The translations under genes were made by a program, and so were the position numbers. DNA of 18,343 nt from Zoogloea sp041904905 (GTDB lineage: Bacteria; Pseudomonadota; Gammaproteobacteria; Burkholderiales; Rhodocyclaceae), in contig NZ_JAYRMI010000075.1 in assembly GCF_041904905.1 (NCBI RefSeq), positions 1 to 18,343 on the forward strand, given 5' to 3'. Under the pieces are notes generated by a model. That model ran no database searches and was not told where the DNA came from. It saw only the letters and a program-made list of their open reading frames with translations. This document shows positions 17,201 through 18,343 of the stretch, in pieces; within the stretch, counting starts at the first letter, position 1, and every line of letters starts with the position of its first letter.

Positions 17201-17304
17201 ACGACACGCCAGCCGCCCCAAGCCCGAACACCCCGCCGCCGCCCGGCCCAGCAAGCGCCGTCGGAACGCCCAAGGCTGGTGCAGGCAAAAAGAAGAAGAC
17301 CTGA
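11233..17304 (+). CDS. Giant lipase-lipase-CHAT multidomain protein (2023 residues)
   Basis: In order, I see an unrecognised region (1-215); an alpha/beta-hydrolase domain (about 222-545) with HGTGS at 229-233 and nucleophile Ser294 in THSRGG; a second, LCAT-like hydrolase (about 598-950) with oxyanion motif PGIMGS (607-612), Ser707 in AHSMGG, Asp889 in GDGSV and His914 in VDHMG; a domain (about 997-1165) resembling the N-terminal macro-like domain of M17 aminopeptidases; a CHAT protease (about 1302-1651) with His1514 and Cys1558; a helical, TPR-like region (about 1700-1995); and a Pro-rich then Lys-rich tail ending GKKKKT. No N-terminal signal peptide is seen, so it is likely cytoplasmic. 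GGAG precedes the ATG by eight bases. The gene follows the caspase gene by 86 bases and is probably co-transcribed. A plausible but unproven model is a protease-controlled lipid-degrading effector. An overlapping antisense frame is a composition artefact. Confidence 0.9.
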   Translation: MTTPALPPLRLATAPDPAPGRARALPAALVGTASRGNGAGALDPILGNVAVAESWDIGPRARGDAGREVKVEPDARLLALEAADGTTVFIRADALAERLDRLAATRPELRHDDGSLDLAALRPRDAQTRSVGDWVWRRLSALVVKEDDLSAQARRKLAELTGTALEDLAVAACTHAGAKAIVWAIEERGRQAPGLYPWDGGAIEAQTPLTEQAPAVKALANEPGLIFIHGTGSHTLGGFGQLPGTRSWQKLADGFDGRLFGFEHHSFSESPIDNALALAQVLPEGAQFSIVTHSRGGLVGDLLCIDASPDNAATLAALVLDYRPAPRHDAPSSPDARADRERFVQQEQAKLAELFRLLGTKRFRIARYVRVACPARGTALLTDNLEVFLSGLLNLIRKAGGWAAGAAAGAAAGFGAGAAAKAATDKGIAVLTRIVVEIANRRLDPQLLPGIEAMLPDSAMGMLLASAPHRADTRMAIVAGDIEGGGLAKRLGTMFTDWMFFDKADNDLVVDTASMYGGLAYRAQARAIFVQGENVNHFRYFRDDTATADGLPLPTALLRWLTDAEPAKLPEWATRALPAIDPDDRVAPPNAPASRGGGHAPILVVLPGIMGSHLKADRRRVWLAPLDLARGSLGQIAFDSEATVAADGLVSLAYGKLVERLGKTHRVELVDYDWRQPIASLGKQLADRLTKLLDDNPDTAVRILAHSMGGLVVRAAIAHRPSLWDALVARPEGRLVMLGTPNHGSHLFVETLLGQSDTIRLLARLDFRHKLQQILDIVAGFPGAVHLLPAPGFLDTGNTAVRDYYRPETWRALADINHDLWFGRALGGKPTAQVLEQAAAFWQTVADTGWVTKAPERIAYVFGQSDNTPCGVVEQQGGGILLRGTSAGDGSVTWASGRLAKLPDDRQWLMPVDHMGLTSTEDYFDDIESLLARGTPRTLGRLPVSRGGTDTAAVREYRAGPPAGYPSPPEATARLLGGRLRPARSRPRSLKVSVSAMDLRFVHIPVLCGHYRGDPIAAAEGAIDRHLVRGALSQRQRLGIHTGELGNASIVLMPRTPAERHRQTGRGAVVVGLGEMGKLTADGVTEAVRGGVLRYLLHAADRYGEEQAGTPAARPPEGGTLRLKLASLLIGTNSALQLDVAESVKAVVLGVLMANRDFADGESSASPDANARRAQVAELQFIEVFHDSAISAAHAVRQLGASLQSELRQMKFALEAADELFVGDGVRQRLSVSPFSDYWPRLVVCDADRDEAACPPDSTAPRFQPPIPPEHLRQLLRIYGCADALPDGALPQPFWLDDAPTLRFATRLKFTYMGDKARSENIVDIRQPGLVEKLCDDRLKSRSPTLYAKDSGFGTTLFQLLVPQDFKADARQANNLLLMVDETTANLPWEMLETDGSPMVLHTRVVRQFITGSFRRQVVRTDSLSACVIAEPSTEGFHAQFGGPGWKPAIGADGQPEPDCLAPLPGAAAEADTVQQVLSTVGYEVALAPPDTQAADVLTRLHARPYRLLMISAHGVHGLRAADGTCRSGVVLSNGLLLTAAEIRQMECVPDLVFLNCCHLGKIGTGGSRLAASLARELIDMGVRCVVAAGWEVHDGAARTFIETFFAQMAQHDASFGEAITAARKATFEAHPDHNTWGAYQAYGDPAFQLKVHRNPASDDAPMCAPNELIDWIEQRRIECRLPDAAPRGRASGGDFRHTAQRVRTRLGHVPDHWARLPDVQHALARLYAEYGQDGFEHARKAWQQAIGSDASRGLVPLSAIEQLANLEARQAERLSVDTPDDAAVALADCALARLRHLIALAAEGPDPEPGTAGRNLERQAILGSALKRKAVVLARCGKPWAEVAPVLVESRDAYARCQGTPDSAPGWNPYSYLNRLQLDALLGATTDLRQESQTCQDVSAVRFQQSYDFFDAAMWADAQLACWLHTGEGSVQALATAYRNAIQGVGATPRERESITAQIRILGDLLKCRAPGDADRAAALAALATDLANDTPAAPSPNTPPPPGPASAVGTPKAGAGKKKKT
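11896..12867 (+). other. Domain: first alpha/beta-hydrolase (lipase-like) in the giant protein
   Basis: The strand LIFIHGTGSHT carries the oxyanion-hole motif, and FSIVTHSRGGLVGDLL holds the nucleophile elbow with Ser294; Thr replaces the first Gly of GxSxG. Likely acid and base are Asp507 or Asp511 (NDLVVD) and His537 (VNHFRYF), in the right order. A Gly/Ala-rich insert (about residues 400-420) sits between elbow and acid, in the place of a lid, and looks able to enter a membrane. Substrate is unknown; lipase or esterase is the best guess. Confidence 0.75.
13024..14082 (+). other. Domain: second, LCAT-like alpha/beta-hydrolase in the giant protein
   Basis: ILVVLPGIMGSHLK is typical of lecithin:cholesterol acyltransferase-like and related acylhydrolases. 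VRILAHSMGGLVVRAAI holds Ser707, LVMLGTPNHGS follows as in lipases, GDGSVTW gives Asp889 and VDHMGL gives His914. All triad members are present in order, so this domain should be active. Known relatives act on phospholipids or other acyl esters. Confidence 0.85.
14221..14727 (+). other. Domain: M17-aminopeptidase N-terminal (macro-like) domain in the giant protein
   Basis: HIPVLCGHYRGDPIAAAEGA, then a short Gly-containing loop with LGNASIVLMP, then GAVVVGLGEMGKLTADGV and a helix follow the strand-helix-strand plan of the M17 N-terminal domain, where GLGK.. is the matching motif. No M17 catalytic domain follows. This fold is macro-like, so binding of a nucleotide or other small ligand is possible, but this is inference. 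Confidence 0.55.
15136..16185 (+). other. Domain: CHAT cysteine protease in the giant protein
   Basis: The fold opens with LRFATRLKFTYMGDKAR and the typical LPWEML strand (about 1387-1392). The His is in MISAHGVHG (His1514) and the Cys in LVFLNCCHLG; aligned to the usual SACxTG motif, Cys1558 is the nucleophile, with Cys1557 beside it. The C-terminal hallmark WGAYQAYGDPAF closes the domain. The dyad is intact, so protease activity is expected. Confidence 0.85.
16330..17217 (+). other. Domain: helical TPR-like C-terminal region of the giant protein
   Basis: Residues about 1700-1995 are a series of amphipathic helices with TPR-like spacing, for example ALARLYAEYGQDGFEHARKA, RLRHLIALAA and DAQLACWLHTGEG. 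TPR regions attached to CHAT proteases often serve as sensors or docking surfaces. The repeats are degenerate, so the TPR label is tentative. Confidence 0.5.
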
Positions 17305-17308
17305 GCCA

Positions 17309-17346
17309 CGCACCGTGCTGGCCCACCGATTCCCCATCCTGGTGCC
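17309..17346 (+). promoter_or_regulatory. Two NtrC-like binding sites upstream of nasA
   Basis: Compared with the E. coli consensus TGCACCA-N3-TGGTGCA, the stretch 17309-17325 matches 10 of 14 bases and 17330-17346 matches 11 of 14. Their centres are 21 bases apart, about two helical turns, and lie roughly 75 and 95 bases before the predicted transcription start. That is where NtrC enhancer sites are expected for a sigma-54 promoter. The first site falls right after the stop of the giant gene. Confidence 0.5.
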
Positions 17347-17372
17347 AAAACCCGCCGGGATGGGCCCAAAAA

Positions 17373-17386
17373 TGCGCTCCAGCGCA
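17373..17386 (+). repeat. Perfect palindrome abutting the nasA -24 element
   Basis: TGCGCT and AGCGCA are exact inverted copies around a two-base CC spacer and end at the base before the -24 element. It could be an operator, or a small RNA hairpin at the end of read-through transcripts from the giant gene. No T tract follows. Confidence 0.45.
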
Positions 17387-17402
17387 TGGCACGTGGTTTG
17401 CT
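17387..17402 (+). promoter_or_regulatory. Sigma-54 (-24/-12) promoter of nasA
   Basis: TGGCACGTGGTTTGCT matches the sigma-54 consensus TGGCACG-N4-TTGCW at every defined base, with the GG and GC pairs ten bases apart. Transcription should start near 17413, only about 15 bases before the nasA ATG. It fits nitrogen-controlled expression of nitrate assimilation. Confidence 0.9.
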
Positions 17403-17427
17403 TGAGACGTGCATCAAAGGAGCGCTC

Positions 17428-18343
17428 ATGGCCGAAACGAAATCCACCTGCTGTTACTGCGGCGTTGGCTGCGGTGTTGTCATCGAACACGAAGCCGGAC
17501 GCATCACCGGCGTCCGGGGCGACCCGGATCACCCGGCCAACTTCGGCCGGCTGTGCACCAAGGGCTCGACCCTGCACCTCTCCGCCGCCCCCGAAACCCT
17601 CGCCGCACGCGCCCTCCACCCCGAACTGCGCGCCAGCCGCAACGAGCCCCGCACCCGCGTGAGCTGGGACCTAGCCCTCGACACCGCCGCCGATAAATTC
17701 GCCACGATCATCGCCGAGCACGGCCCCGACGCCGTGGCGATCTACGGCGCCGGCCAGCTCCTCACCGAGGACTACTACGTCTTCAACAAGCTGATGAAGG
17801 GCCTCATCGGCAGCAACAACCTCGACACCAACTCCCGCCTGTGCATGTCCAGCGCGGTAGCCGGCTACAAGCTGAGCCTGGGCGCCGACGCGCCGCCCTG
17901 CAGCTACGACGACATCCGCCACACCCAGGCCCTGTTCATCTCCGGCAGCAACACCGCCTTCGCCCACCCCATCGCCTTCCGGCGTGTCGAGGATGCGCGA
18001 AAGGCCAACCCGGCCATGAAGCTGGTGGTGATCGACCCCCGCCGCACCGACACCGCCGAAGCCGCCGATCTGCACCTGCCCCTCATCCCCGGCACCGACA
18101 TCGCCCTCTACAACGCGATGCTCCACGTGATGCTCTGGGAAGGCTGGGTGAATCGCGACTACATTGACGCCCACACCGAAGGCTTCGACGCCCTCAAGAA
18201 GATCGTCCGGGAATACACCCCGGCCATGGCCGCGTCGATCTGCGGGCTCGACAAGAACGCCATCGAGCAGGCGGCGCAGCTCTTCGCCACCTCGCCGGCA
18301 ACCCTGTCCATGTACTGCCAGGGGCTCAACCAGTTCTCCTTCG
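17428..18343 (+). CDS. nasA: Assimilatory nitrate reductase catalytic subunit, N-terminal part, 3'-truncated
   Basis: The frame is open to the window end (305 codons), so the gene is cut. The N-terminus carries a [4Fe-4S] motif C8-x2-C11-x3-C15-x27-C43, and the molybdenum-ligand region NSRLCMSSAVAGYK holds Cys139. Later strands such as TQALFISGSNTAFAHP and MKLVVIDPRRTDTAEAADLHLPL match the bis-MGD oxidoreductase fold. The Cys139 context is that of NasA-type cytoplasmic nitrate reductases, which reduce nitrate to nitrite for nitrogen assimilation. There is no twin-arginine signal, so it stays in the cytoplasm. AAAGGAG (17416-17422) precedes the ATG by five bases. The sigma-54 promoter and NtrC-like sites upstream agree with this role. 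A formate dehydrogenase alpha subunit is the main alternative, but the promoter and the Mo-ligand context favour NasA. The first 20 codons use more T-ending codons than the rest. Confidence 0.88.
   Translation, partial: MAETKSTCCYCGVGCGVVIEHEAGRITGVRGDPDHPANFGRLCTKGSTLHLSAAPETLAARALHPELRASRNEPRTRVSWDLALDTAADKFATIIAEHGPDAVAIYGAGQLLTEDYYVFNKLMKGLIGSNNLDTNSRLCMSSAVAGYKLSLGADAPPCSYDDIRHTQALFISGSNTAFAHPIAFRRVEDARKANPAMKLVVIDPRRTDTAEAADLHLPLIPGTDIALYNAMLHVMLWEGWVNRDYIDAHTEGFDALKKIVREYTPAMAASICGLDKNAIEQAAQLFATSPATLSMYCQGLNQFSF

Noticed and set aside
11065..17619. A 2184-codon open frame on the minus strand, antisense to the giant gene
   Set aside because: Strong G/C bias at third codon positions removes stop codons from this antisense frame. 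The translation is Gly/Val/Ala-rich low-complexity sequence with no known domain, while the plus strand has clear domains.

Overview
The window is very GC-rich DNA with almost all third codon positions C or G. The gene set (a hybrid kinase, HD-GYP and GGDEF-EAL proteins, AzlCD, YbiB, and an assimilatory nitrate reductase behind a -24/-12 promoter) fits a betaproteobacterium, most likely of the Rhodocyclales type (Thauera/Azoarcus/Zoogloea-like). That placement is inferred from gene content and composition, not from a database match.

Layout. (1) Bases 1-4784, plus strand: a signalling block made of the C-terminal end of a hybrid sensor kinase (REC-HPt), a REC-HD-GYP response regulator that overlaps it at TGATG, and a membrane-anchored PAS-GGDEF-EAL protein. 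Together they look like a phosphorelay feeding c-di-GMP turnover. (2) Bases 4798-8136, minus strand: a tightly packed five-gene run, read right to left: two tandem paralogous beta-hydroxyacid dehydrogenases, a LEA-type lipoprotein, and AzlC and AzlD, an amino-acid exporter pair. (3) Bases 8218-9087, minus strand: an orphan protein that looks like two fused phage tail-tube-like domains. (4) Bases 9261-10193, plus strand: ybiB. (5) Bases 10346-17304, plus strand: the accessory core. A caspase-family protease (His78/Cys133) is followed by a 2023-residue protein carrying two separate serine-hydrolase (lipase-like) domains, a domain resembling the N-terminal macro-like domain of M17 leucyl aminopeptidases, a CHAT protease with His1514/Cys1558, and a helical TPR-like tail. 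(6) Bases 17428-18343, plus strand: the start of nasA, behind a perfect sigma-54 promoter match and two NtrC-like sites.

The caspase plus lipase-lipase-CHAT pair is the best candidate for an undescribed system. It combines two clan CD proteases and two possible lipid-cleaving modules in one transcription unit, inserted between ordinary housekeeping genes. An abortive-infection or regulated-death role is an inference from the domain types. Nothing in the sequence proves it.

No tRNA, rRNA, CRISPR array, transposase or attachment site was seen. There is no gene-free stretch over 300 bases. The longest are 9088-9260 (173 bases, divergent promoter region) and 10194-10345 (152 bases, unusually AT-rich, upstream of the caspase gene).
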